Shown: piece by piece, positions 36,436 through 44,693 of the stretch
How positions within the stretch are numbered: the first letter of the stretch is position 1
Layout of the letters: each line of letters begins with the position of its first letter
From: Pararhizobium antarcticum
GTDB taxonomy: Bacteria > Pseudomonadota > Alphaproteobacteria > Rhizobiales > Rhizobiaceae
Direction of reading: 5' to 3'
Assembly: GCF_001885585.1 (NCBI RefSeq)
Contig: NZ_LSRP01000094.1
Location: 1-50,446 of the forward strand
DNA: 50,446 nt
Made by a program: the position numbers and the translations under genes
Notes under the pieces: model-generated
The model's database searches: none
Seen by the model: only the letters and a program-made list of their open reading frames with translations
What the model was told of the DNA's origin: nothing

Positions 36436-37482
36436 TCAGAGGAAATTGATCAAACTCAACTGCTGAAGCCGTGAGGTCAGCGTGTACGAGGTTTCGATCT
36501 GGGTCAGCAGCGTATTCATCCGGGTCGAGGCTTCGTAGACGTCGATACCCTCGATATCGTTGATGTGTGTCTTCACGAGCTTCATCTGCGCTTCGAGCGA
36601 TGTGTTCGCCTTGGTGACGCGCGATTCCGAGATGCCGAGCGAACTGCTCGTCTCGATCAGGCCGGTGATGCTCTGCTGCACGTAATTCTGCGCAGCCGAA
36701 TTGATTTTGTCGCGAACGGAAGTCGATACACCGGCACCGAGCAGCTCGGTTGCGATCACGGCGGCGAGCGCAAACTTCCGCACGCCGTTGGTGTTTGTGT
36801 TCGTGGTGCTTGCCACGACCTCGTTGGCGCTGATGCGACTCATGACATTCTGATCAGAAGCGTTCGACCAGTCGGTATCCCACTGGGCGCCAGTGTACAT
36901 CGGCTCCAGGGTATTTTCAATGAAATCGGTCATCTGGGCCGGCGTGAAGTCGTTCATCGTGGCGATGCCGTTGCCCAGCATGAACGTCGAAAGCGCGTTA
37001 TCGAACGATATCTTGGCCGGCGAACCCGCCTCGTAATCGGCCAGCGGCTTGACGTCGGTGTTGACGCCCGACATCAGGAATTCGCCGTTGAACTGGACGT
37101 TTGCCGAGGCAACGAAGGAACTCATCGCACCGTTTATGTCGGTATTGGCGATCGAAAGCCGCGTCGCATCGTCATTGCCGAGCGTGGCGATCAGCGTCGT
37201 GTTGATCTGCTCGGCCGCCTTGCGCATGGTCTCCAGCGACATCTGCGATGCGGAAAGCCGCTGCGTGACGATCGCGTTGGTGTCCTTCAGGCTTTCGAGC
37301 CGATCGAGTTCGTTCTTCAGGTTCACCGCCCGCGAGGAGCTTGCGCCGAGGGCGAGGCCTGAATCCGCATACCTGCCTGTCGTGACCTCCTGCTGCAGCT
37401 TGATGACCTCAAGCTGCCCCTGCTGGACGGTAACCCGCATGGCGTTCTGGACTGCCAGATTTGAAACGAAAGACGTCTTCAT
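36436..37482 (-). CDS. flgL: Flagellar hook-filament junction protein FlgL (HAP3)
   Basis: Secreted junction protein of 348 residues. The N-terminal D0 helix is MKTSFVSNLAVQNAMRVTVQQ, followed by the flagellin-like QQEVTTGRYADSGLALGA stretch. The C-terminal amphipathic helix is TRMNTLLTQIETSYTLTSRLQQLSL. It carries no cleavable signal; export is by the flagellar type III system. It starts 2 nt after the flgK stop. Confidence 0.94.
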   Translation of the reverse strand: MKTSFVSNLAVQNAMRVTVQQGQLEVIKLQQEVTTGRYADSGLALGASSSRAVNLKNELDRLESLKDTNAIVTQRLSASQMSLETMRKAAEQINTTLIATLGNDDATRLSIANTDINGAMSSFVASANVQFNGEFLMSGVNTDVKPLADYEAGSPAKISFDNALSTFMLGNGIATMNDFTPAQMTDFIENTLEPMYTGAQWDTDWSNASDQNVMSRISANEVVASTTNTNTNGVRKFALAAVIATELLGAGVSTSVRDKINSAAQNYVQQSITGLIETSSSLGISESRVTKANTSLEAQMKLVKTHINDIEGIDVYEASTRMNTLLTQIETSYTLTSRLQQLSLINFL

Positions 37483-37484
37483 GA

Positions 37485-38903
37485 TTATCTCACCGTATTC
37501 AGGAGTGTCGTCAGCATCTCGTCAACGGTGCTGAGCAGCTTCGCCGAAGCCTTGTAGGATTGTTCGAGGTCCAGCATCAGCGCCAGTTCCTCGTCAAGAC
37601 TGACGCCCGTTTGATTGCTCAATGCCTGCTGCGTCTGCGCCAGCATCGCCGTCTTGTTGTCGTTCGACGTCGATGCGGATTTGCGCAACTGTTCCAGCCA
37701 ACCGATTGACGACGAGGCATAGGTCATGATCGAGGCGCTGCCGCCGAGATCCGCGTCAGTGTCGAAGCTTTGGGTCGTGTCCATGGCGACGATATAGCTG
37801 TCGAGTAGGGCGGTGTAGCCCGCACTTCCGTCCGTATTCGACACGAGCCCGTTGAAACCGCCATCACGAAGGATCCTCGGATCGGCTTCCGCCAGCGGGT
37901 TGACCTGGAGGCTTGCAGCAATACCGGGCTCGATCGTTCCTGCCGTCGGAATTGTGCCACCGGACCAGGTAAACAGGCCGGGCAAGCCATTTTCCTTGAA
38001 CATCGTGACGAGCATGCGCGCCACTTCGTCCAGTTGCGACTGCATTTTCGGTGCGACGTCGTCGCGCAACTGAACCAGGCTTGCAAGGGAGCCTTCGCTG
38101 GTGGTGTTGCCACCGGTGCCAGCCTTGAGGGCGACGCCATCGACATAGATCGGGTTGCCCGTCACGGTCGCATCGAAGGTCGCGCTTGGCGTGAATGTCA
38201 CTTTCCGGGCGAGCGTCTCGAACAGCACCGTGCCATCTGCAGAATAGATGACCGTGTCCATGTTGGAGCGTGTGACCGTCGAAATCCCGACGATCTCCGC
38301 GATCTGCTTCAGCAGCCGGTCGCGCTGGTCAAGCGCGTCGCTGGCATCCTTGCCGGTTGCCAGATTGCCGACGATTTCATTGTTGATCGTCTCGAACTGC
38401 GTCAGATAGCCATTGAGCATTCCAACCTGTTCGAGAATTTCCTTGTCCGCATCCGCACGGATATTCTGAACGGCGGTTGCGCTGGTGCTGATCGAGTAGG
38501 CAAGATCCTTGGCGTCGGCGATCGTCGACGAAGCGATGGTGATGTTTCCAGGCGAGGCCGCGTAGGTCTGCAGGCTCGAACGAAATGTCGCCAGGTAAGT
38601 CGACGGCGAAGTGCCGTAGTCATTCCCCCCGAAGACCGCCTGCATCTGCGTCAACCCGTCCAGAAGACGGGTCTGGGCAGTCGCGCCGGAAATGCTGGTG
38701 ATGTTCTGCTTGAAAAGAGCTTCGTTCTGAGCCCGCTGGATCTTGATGTAGTAGCCGCCCTCCGCATCGACGCCCATCATGGCAAGGCGGCGCACGTAGT
38801 CCGGATTGCTCGAATTCGCGATATTCTTCGATACGATGGCGGTCTGCTGCCCCGTATTGCTGAAAATCTGCTGGGCTGTATTAATTGCGGCGGAGAGCGA
38901 CAT
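37485..38903 (-). CDS. flgK: Flagellar hook-filament junction protein FlgK (HAP1)
   Basis: Secreted junction protein of 472 residues. The N-terminus MSLSAAINTAQQIFSNTGQQTAIVSKNIANSSNPDYVRR and the C-terminus DEELALMLDLEQSYKASAKLL are the FlgK D0 segments; the variable middle is shorter than in enterics (about 547 residues). It is 24 nt from flgE, so likely on the same message. Exported by the flagellar apparatus. Confidence 0.94.
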   Translation of the reverse strand: MSLSAAINTAQQIFSNTGQQTAIVSKNIANSSNPDYVRRLAMMGVDAEGGYYIKIQRAQNEALFKQNITSISGATAQTRLLDGLTQMQAVFGGNDYGTSPSTYLATFRSSLQTYAASPGNITIASSTIADAKDLAYSISTSATAVQNIRADADKEILEQVGMLNGYLTQFETINNEIVGNLATGKDASDALDQRDRLLKQIAEIVGISTVTRSNMDTVIYSADGTVLFETLARKVTFTPSATFDATVTGNPIYVDGVALKAGTGGNTTSEGSLASLVQLRDDVAPKMQSQLDEVARMLVTMFKENGLPGLFTWSGGTIPTAGTIEPGIAASLQVNPLAEADPRILRDGGFNGLVSNTDGSAGYTALLDSYIVAMDTTQSFDTDADLGGSASIMTYASSSIGWLEQLRKSASTSNDNKTAMLAQTQQALSNQTGVSLDEELALMLDLEQSYKASAKLLSTVDEMLTTLLNTVR

Positions 38904-38927
38904 GACGCAGTCCCGTCCCTTTAATGA

Positions 38928-40136
38928 TTAACGCTTCAGGTTCACGAGGACGTCCAGCAGGTCGGCGCCTGTCTGGAAGACTTTCGAGTTGGCCGTATAG
39001 CTACGCTGGGATTCGATCATCGCCGTGAGTTCCTCGGCGATATCGACGTTCGAGCTTTCAAGAGCACCAGAGATAATGTTGCCGAAATCGCCGGAGCCGG
39101 CAAAACCGGTGACGATGACGCCGGATTCGGTACCCTGCGAATAGACATTGCCAGACTGCGGAATAAGATTATCCGGGCTCTGGACGTTGGCAAGAGCGAT
39201 GCGGTAGCGCGGCTCGAGCTTGTTGTTCTCGTACTTGACGTAGACGATGCCATCGTCGTCGATCTGGAATCCGGCAACCTTGCTCGGCGCATTGCCGTCG
39301 ATGGTGCCACCATCCGGATTGAACTTGTAACCGAGCTGCGTGGTTTTCGAGAGATCGATGTCGATCGCGCCAAGCGTAGCACCCGTCACAGGAAATGGAC
39401 CCTGTGTCGCGGTGGTGAGCGTGGCCGGGGATGTCGTCAGGACACCATCCGTGTCAAACTCCAAAGTCATTGTGCCAACTGACGCCGACGACGTCCGGTC
39501 GACGATTTCGACGGTCCATTCATTGGCCAAGGTCTTTTCGTAGTTGAAGTCAAGAATGCGGGTATTGCCCTGGCTGTCATAGACAATCAACGAGGTCGTC
39601 GAGATGTCGCCGATCGCAGCGCCTGAATCCAGATTGGCGCCCATCGTGCCCTCTGTCGAGCCCTTTGCGACCAGACCGGCGGATGCAAGGTTGACCTTGG
39701 TCAGGCCGTCAAAGCCGTTGACGACGACCGTCGGGTCGGCGCCATCGCCATATTCGTAGCCGAGCAGGCTGTAGCCGGCCGAGTTGACGAGATTGCCATC
39801 ACCGTCCTGGGTGAATGCGCCGGCGCGGGTCAGGAATTCCTGGCCGTTGGCGCCTTCAACGATGAAGAAACCGCCGCCATCAAGCGCAAGATCGGAGGCC
39901 GAGGTCGTGTAGATCTTGGCGCCTTCACCCGATATATTGTAGCGGATCTTGGTTTCGACGCCGCCGGAATTGTAAGAGCCGTTGGAAGCAGGCAGGATCA
40001 TCGAGGAGAATTCTGACGATGCGCGCTTGTAGCCGGTGGTGTTGGCATTGGCGATGTTTTCAGCCACTGCGCCCAAACGGTTTGCCTGGGCATTCATGCC
40101 AGAACCACCGGTTCTCATCATTCCGTAAAGACTCAT
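38928..40136 (-). CDS. flgE: Flagellar hook protein FlgE
   Basis: Main hook subunit of 402 residues. It begins MSLYGMMRTGGSGMNAQANRL with the rod/hook family signature AVAENIANANTTGYKRA near 26-42 and ends with the matching C-terminal helix ESQRSYTANSKVFQT. The middle domains carry the usual DTDGVLTTSP and DGIVYVKYENN-type beta segments. A flagellar promoter-like element lies 33-59 nt upstream, next to the rem stop, so flgE starts a new transcript that probably continues into flgK. Confidence 0.96.
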   Translation of the reverse strand: MSLYGMMRTGGSGMNAQANRLGAVAENIANANTTGYKRASSEFSSMILPASNGSYNSGGVETKIRYNISGEGAKIYTTSASDLALDGGGFFIVEGANGQEFLTRAGAFTQDGDGNLVNSAGYSLLGYEYGDGADPTVVVNGFDGLTKVNLASAGLVAKGSTEGTMGANLDSGAAIGDISTTSLIVYDSQGNTRILDFNYEKTLANEWTVEIVDRTSSASVGTMTLEFDTDGVLTTSPATLTTATQGPFPVTGATLGAIDIDLSKTTQLGYKFNPDGGTIDGNAPSKVAGFQIDDDGIVYVKYENNKLEPRYRIALANVQSPDNLIPQSGNVYSQGTESGVIVTGFAGSGDFGNIISGALESSNVDIAEELTAMIESQRSYTANSKVFQTGADLLDVLVNLKR

Positions 40137-40166
40137 GATCGATCCTCGTTTTCTTCGTTATCGCAA

Positions 40167-40195
40167 GCCTAGAAGTCGGGCCTTGCGTGAACCTG
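40167..40195 (-). promoter_or_regulatory. Shared flagellar promoter-like element upstream of flgE
   Basis: Coding-strand reading: CAGGTTCACGCAAG, nine bases, CTAGGC. The CAAG and YTAG boxes have the same spacing as the flhA and motB-operon copies; 14 positions are identical in all three. The inner box lies 33 nt from the flgE ATG. Confidence 0.55.
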
Positions 40196-40259
40196 TACTT
40201 GCCTTCTTTCGGCTGTCGATCGGGCCGCCGCCGCACTCCGACCGAGAACCGTTTGTCGA

Positions 40260-40931
40260 TCAGCTCCAGTCGATGCAGTAGCCGAGGAAGCGCTTGGAAT
40301 CGATCGGGTCGAAGCCGAGCCGCTTGCGCAGCTTCTTGCGCAGCTTGCTGATGTGGCTTTCCACGACATTCTCCTCGACGTCCTCGTCGAAGATCCCGTA
40401 GATCGCGTTGAAGATCTGGGTCTTGGAAACGCGGCGACCGCGGTTGGAGACCAAATACTCGAGAATGCGGCGCTCGCGGCGCGGCAGGGCAAAGGCTTCG
40501 CCATGCACTTCCGGGTCACGACCATCGGAAAAGACCCGGATCGGGCCGATATCGATGAAGTTGGTGAGGGTCTTCAAACGGCGGCGAATGGCCGCTGCAC
40601 GGGCGAGAATCTCGCGCGGATGCACAGGTTTGCGAACCACATCATCGACGCCGCAGTCGAAGAAGGCCAATGTCGTTTCCAGCGATGGTGAATCGCTGAT
40701 CGCGATGACCGGTGCCATGGTGCGATCCCGAATGGCGCGGGGCAGGCTCATCGCCGTATTGCCCTGACCGATCAGGAAGACCTCGACTGCATCGATATCA
40801 CTATCGGCAGCCGTCGAAACCCACTCGCCAAATTCGCGTGGGTCAAATCCAGTAGAGGGCACGCCCTCCCGTCCAAACAGGGATGTATATCCGTCTTTTA
40901 CAAGCTCACGCTCATCAACCACTACGATCAT
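40260..40931 (-). CDS. rem: OmpR-type motility regulator Rem
   Basis: DNA-binding regulator of 223 residues that, in Sinorhizobium, activates late flagellar and motility genes during exponential growth below VisNR. The C-terminal winged helix is intact ([40 protein letters not shown]). The N-terminal half has the receiver fold with D6/E7 and K101 ([10 protein letters not shown]), but the phosphoacceptor aspartate expected near residue 52 is replaced ([10 protein letters not shown]). It is therefore an atypical receiver that probably does not need phosphorylation. Upstream is a TTAA-N7-TTAAC box. Symbol from sequence style and its place between the mot and flgE groups. Confidence 0.93.
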   Translation of the reverse strand: MIVVVDERELVKDGYTSLFGREGVPSTGFDPREFGEWVSTAADSDIDAVEVFLIGQGNTAMSLPRAIRDRTMAPVIAISDSPSLETTLAFFDCGVDDVVRKPVHPREILARAAAIRRRLKTLTNFIDIGPIRVFSDGRDPEVHGEAFALPRRERRILEYLVSNRGRRVSKTQIFNAIYGIFDEDVEENVVESHISKLRKKLRKRLGFDPIDSKRFLGYCIDWS

Positions 40932-41022
40932 TCGTCCGCCTCCGAATCAGTATGGTGCCTCGATGGATTAGAGGTACGAATCGGGGGAATCTTGAACAAC
41001 TATTGAAAGTCAGTGGCAGGAA

Positions 41023-41038
41023 TTAATAGTTGCTTAAC
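41023..41038. promoter_or_regulatory. CtrA-type box upstream of rem
   Basis: TTAA-TAGTTGC-TTAAC, an exact match to the TTAA-N7-TTAA(C) consensus of the cell-cycle regulator CtrA, 92-107 bp before the rem start. Such a site would tie motility gene activation to the cell cycle; binding is inferred from the consensus only. Confidence 0.55.
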
Positions 41039-41211
41039 AAATTGAGCGCGATTTGATCTATATCTAGTGGCTACCGGCGCTTATCCCACTAAAAATAATG
41101 TGGAAAAGTTAACGGTTCACAAGTAAGTGCTTTTGATACCATTTTTCGCCGCAGAGTCGACACAATGCTGCAGGGCATTAAACCACGCGCGCGCTTCAAT
41201 TTAAGATTGTA

Positions 41212-41778
41212 TTATTGGCAGAATGTGGAGGCGTTCGGCGTCCACTTGCCATAGCCCGTTGCGACCAGATTGGCGATCACCCGGCACACATATCGCTTCT
41301 GGGCCGGATCATTGTTGGGTCCGGCGTGATAACGTGCCACGGCCATGGTCCAGGTTTCATGCCTGGCATGGAGATTTTGCAGAAATTTCGCCGCATATTC
41401 GACGTTCTTTCGCGGGTTCAGCATCTCCGCCGGTGAGGCAAAATTCTCGCCGTGGAAGTGATAATTGATCTGCATGCAGCCGAGATCGATGAGCTTGGCG
41501 CCCTCTGATCGCGCTGTGGCGAACCGGTCGAGAACCTCGGCGGCGCTGTTGGCGAAATAGGATTTGCCTTCGATGTTCATGGCAAAGGGTTGCAAGGAGC
41601 CTTTACGGCCCGTTTCCGTCAAGCCCACGGAGTAGAGAATGCCGGCCGGAACCTGGTATTTCGCTGCTGCGGCAATGATCTCGCTCTCGCAGACACCGGT
41701 ACTCGCCTGGACCTCACATATAGGTATGATCAGCGCGGCCACGCTCAGAAACAGCAGAGGCTTCATCCGTACCGTCAT
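41212..41778 (-). CDS. Lytic transglycosylase-like (SLT) exported protein
   Basis: Protein of 188 residues with a signal peptide (MTVRMKPLLFLSVAALIIP...CEVQAS). The SLT/lysozyme-like domain shows catalytic-type E55 in YSVGLTETGR, the GCMQINYHFH segment (family GxMQI) and ARYHAGPNN. It would cut peptidoglycan in the periplasm to let the rod through, complementing the muramidase-less FlgJ. The equivalent gene follows motD/fliK in Sinorhizobium. The start at 41778 is chosen for its AAGG site and intact signal peptide; it makes the gene overlap the 3' end of fliK by 65 nt. Confidence 0.85.
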   Translation of the reverse strand: MTVRMKPLLFLSVAALIIPICEVQASTGVCESEIIAAAAKYQVPAGILYSVGLTETGRKGSLQPFAMNIEGKSYFANSAAEVLDRFATARSEGAKLIDLGCMQINYHFHGENFASPAEMLNPRKNVEYAAKFLQNLHARHETWTMAVARYHAGPNNDPAQKRYVCRVIANLVATGYGKWTPNASTFCQ

Positions 41779-43411
41779 TGCCCGTATACCTTTCGCCAGA
41801 CTGCTGCTGACCGCTGTTGTCATTTCGGCCTCGGCCTTGGGCTGTGCCCTCACCGGAGGCATCCCTGCCCTGCTGGCCCGCCTGGGGCTGCTGTGAACCG
41901 GCGTTGCCGGAGGACGCATCGGTAGGCGCGTTGAACGTGATGTTGATCTGGTCCACGGCAAAGCCCTGAGCCCTCAATGCCTTGACCATGGCATTCTGGT
42001 CGTCGCTGAGCTGCCGGAAGGCCTCACCGCTTTCGACCTTCAGATCGACATGCAGTTCGTCGTCCTTCAGGCGCAGGGTCGCCGTCACCATGCCAAGATC
42101 GATTGGGTTCATCTGGATCTTCAGCGTATTCACGACCTTGCCGGCGGCCGATGAGGCTTCCGCGCTGGACAGTCCGGAACTGGGCTGCATGGCGCGTGCC
42201 CATTCCGTGCTGCCGGTCACGGCAGCGGCGACGGCCTGCGAATTGGTATTGGCGGCAATGCCGAGGTAGCGACGGGCCTCGAGGACCGTCACCGTCTCAG
42301 CCTTGGCACTGGATGCCGCTTCCGCTTTTGAGCCGGCTGCGTCGATCTTGGCCGATGGCTTGTCGCCATCCGTATTGATGCTCATCGAGACAGACTGGCC
42401 TTTGCCGTCGGCGCGCGCAAAGCGGAAGGTCTGGTCCGTGCCGGCTGCAGTGGCGTTGGCCACAGCATTGCTGTCGGCATCGGTGGCCGCCTTACGCGCC
42501 GTGCCGGCTGTGTCGGTCTGGCGGTTGTCATTCCGCGCCTTGCCGGCCCGGTCTGCCAGAGCCTGGAATTCTGAAATCAGTTCCGTCGGTGTGGTCGGCG
42601 TTTCCGCCGACGCAGCCGCAGACATCTGCTTCGGCGATCCGAGCATGGCCAACAACTGGCTGAGACCGCCGTTTTCCGTGGCGTCCACGTCCAGGCCAGT
42701 CGCATCTCCCTCGCCGGTGTCGCTCGCCCATCCGGCATCCGATCGCTCAGCCTTTTGGCCATCATCGGTGGCCTTCACGAGCTTGCCGTCCTTCACCAGC
42801 TCGGCAATTTTCCCCAGAGATGGAAGATCTTGGAGCTTGCTTGCCAACTTGGCATCATCATCTGCCGCGGTGGCCCGGGCAGCATCGGCATTCCCGGCAG
42901 CCCCTTCGGCTTGAGGATGCGCAGCAATGGCCGCCGTTTCCTTGGCGGACGCAAGGCGGTTCAGAAGCGCAAAGGTGGAGGCTTTTTCTTGCTGCAATGT
43001 CCGGGCAGCTTTGTCTTTCAGGTCAGAGCTCTGGTGTGCAAGGGTGTTTGCGGCATCCCTGGCCTTGCCGGAAATGGTCCGCCCGGCGTTTGAAAGCGCG
43101 TTTTCATCCCTTGAAGAACCCGCAAGCGCCATATCGCCATCGCTTGCGCCCTTTTCCATGCCGATCTTCACAGCATCAGACTTGCCAATATCCGTCTTGC
43201 CAATGTCGGTCTTGCCAGTGTCGGTCTTCGTGATCTCGATCTGGACATCCTTGACGCTCAGCGCCGCCGCAGCCGCCTTCTTCTTCCCCGCATCGGTGAT
43301 CGCGTTCTCGAAAGCCGCGCTCTTACCGCCTGCACCGAAAGATGAATGTGCTGCCGTTTTCGTTGACCGCGTGGGGATAGGACCCATGAGGCTGTCATCC
43401 ACCAAACTCAT
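41714..43411 (-). CDS. fliK: Flagellar hook-length control protein FliK (MotD)
   Basis: Secreted ruler/switch protein of 565 residues. The long low-complexity, Ala/Asp/Lys-rich middle acts as the ruler in known FliKs. The conserved C-terminal FliK domain is near 440-500: LKIQMNPIDLGMVTATLRLK with LQ/VESGEAFRQLSDDQNAMVKALR. It ends in a Gln/Gly-rich tail. Called MotD in older rhizobial literature before it was shown to be FliK. Near residues 62-81 is a tandem five-residue repeat (KTDTG, KTDIG, KTDIG, KSDAV). Its ATG overlaps the motC stop (ATGA). Confidence 0.9.
   Translation of the reverse strand: MSLVDDSLMGPIPTRSTKTAAHSSFGAGGKSAAFENAITDAGKKKAAAAALSVKDVQIEITKTDTGKTDIGKTDIGKSDAVKIGMEKGASDGDMALAGSSRDENALSNAGRTISGKARDAANTLAHQSSDLKDKAARTLQQEKASTFALLNRLASAKETAAIAAHPQAEGAAGNADAARATAADDDAKLASKLQDLPSLGKIAELVKDGKLVKATDDGQKAERSDAGWASDTGEGDATGLDVDATENGGLSQLLAMLGSPKQMSAAASAETPTTPTELISEFQALADRAGKARNDNRQTDTAGTARKAATDADSNAVANATAAGTDQTFRFARADGKGQSVSMSINTDGDKPSAKIDAAGSKAEAASSAKAETVTVLEARRYLGIAANTNSQAVAAAVTGSTEWARAMQPSSGLSSAEASSAAGKVVNTLKIQMNPIDLGMVTATLRLKDDELHVDLKVESGEAFRQLSDDQNAMVKALRAQGFAVDQINITFNAPTDASSGNAGSQQPQAGQQGRDASGEGTAQGRGRNDNSGQQQSGERYTGNDGTDEASAVSERGRADHTYM
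43181..43225. repeat. Three 15-bp tandem repeats inside fliK
   Basis: Units beginning CTTGCCA (43181, 43196, 43211) differ by only one to three bases. They encode the in-frame KTDIG-type repeats of the FliK ruler region, so copy-number change would alter protein length by five residues without a frameshift. Confidence 0.8.
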
Positions 43412-44688
43412 TTCACTTCTCCCTTCAGGAGCATATCGATCTCGTCGATCTTCGAGCGGCTGCTGGCCAGGAAGTTATCATGCTCCGGATCGCTCTTGCT
43501 TTCCGGCGCTGTCACCTGCTGCTCGCCTCCCTCGACCGGTTGTTCACCCCCTTGAACAGCCGGATCGGCAAACGGGCTTTCGCCGCTTCCCGATGGTCCA
43601 TCGCTCGCTTCGGTCGTGACATTAGAAACAGTCGCTTGCGTCAGGCTGTCGGGATCAGGTGCCTTCAGCACCTCCTGCGCCACTGCTCTTGCAGCCTGCA
43701 GCAGCGCCCGGTCTCGCGGTGAAAGATCCTGCTCGGGAATGGACGACATCTGCGAGACAGCGGCCAGGATATCGGCGGAGGGTACGTCGACCAGGCCGGC
43801 ATAAAGGCTTGCCAGCGCCTTGTTGCTGTCAGCAACATCAGAGAGCGCTTCGGCCCGCTGAGCAGCCAGTCGTGCGAGCGGCTGAAGGCCGGCAATTGCC
43901 GCCCTGCGGGCAATCCGCAGATAGACCTCCCGCTGGCGCGGCCGATCCATGAATTCGAGGATTTCGGTTATCTTGCCTTCGGTCTCCGCGTTGAAATTGG
44001 CCACCGCCAGTTCAACGAAAATATCGGCAAACTGGCCGACATAGGGCGACGTCATGAAACGGCGTGCGTAGGAAAGCGAATAGGAAAAGCCCTTTTCGGG
44101 CATGCCGCCGCGCATCGAAAGCGAGATCGAACGCCGCAATGCCGCCTCTTCGATAATCGTGCCGGGTGCCATCAAGCGCGCCCAGTCATAATATCCCATC
44201 GCCGCTTTCGGGTCCTGCAGCGACGCGGCATTGCCGAGGATCAGATAGAGATAGGGGCCGATCCGCGTGTTGCGGTATTCGGGTATGGTCTTGACCAGAT
44301 TGGCGACGATCAGCGCGCCCTTGCCATTCAGATATTGCCGCAGGGCGTCGGTGATGCGGCTGTCGAAATTGCCTTCGATATCGCGGCTGGTCAGAAAATC
44401 GAGGGTCTCAGGATTGCCGCCGCTCATCGCATAGATCAGTGCAGCATCGATATTGCGGGGATCTTCGAACTGGGCAATGCCCGCCGTGCGCAGGCGCTTG
44501 TCGATCGCCCCGAGCATGTAGCGCTGCATCTCGATAGCCGAATGGTCACCAAGCACAACGGAATCCTGGATGAACTGCAGCGATCGCAGGATCTTGTAGG
44601 GCGGAAGATCGTCGAAATCCTCCGCCTGCGCCATCGGCGCTCCGAGCGCAGATGCGCAAAGTAAAAGGAAACGGAGCGCCTTGATCAT
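43408..44688 (-). CDS. motC: Periplasmic motility protein MotC
   Basis: Rhizobial motor protein of 426 residues with a cleavable signal peptide (IKALRFLLLCASALGAPMAQA, about 1-23). In Sinorhizobium MotC binds the periplasmic part of MotB and is needed for rotation. The chain is largely helical repeats (IEMQRYMLGAIDKRL, DPKAAMGYYDWARLM, RIARRAAIAGLQPLARLAAQRAEAL) with a polar, Gly/Glu-rich C-terminal tail. It starts 5 nt after the motB stop and overlaps fliK by ATGA. Confidence 0.93.
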   Translation of the reverse strand: MIKALRFLLLCASALGAPMAQAEDFDDLPPYKILRSLQFIQDSVVLGDHSAIEMQRYMLGAIDKRLRTAGIAQFEDPRNIDAALIYAMSGGNPETLDFLTSRDIEGNFDSRITDALRQYLNGKGALIVANLVKTIPEYRNTRIGPYLYLILGNAASLQDPKAAMGYYDWARLMAPGTIIEEAALRRSISLSMRGGMPEKGFSYSLSYARRFMTSPYVGQFADIFVELAVANFNAETEGKITEILEFMDRPRQREVYLRIARRAAIAGLQPLARLAAQRAEALSDVADSNKALASLYAGLVDVPSADILAAVSQMSSIPEQDLSPRDRALLQAARAVAQEVLKAPDPDSLTQATVSNVTTEASDGPSGSGESPFADPAVQGGEQPVEGGEQQVTAPESKSDPEHDNFLASSRSKIDEIDMLLKGEVK

Positions 44689-44693
44689 CCGGC

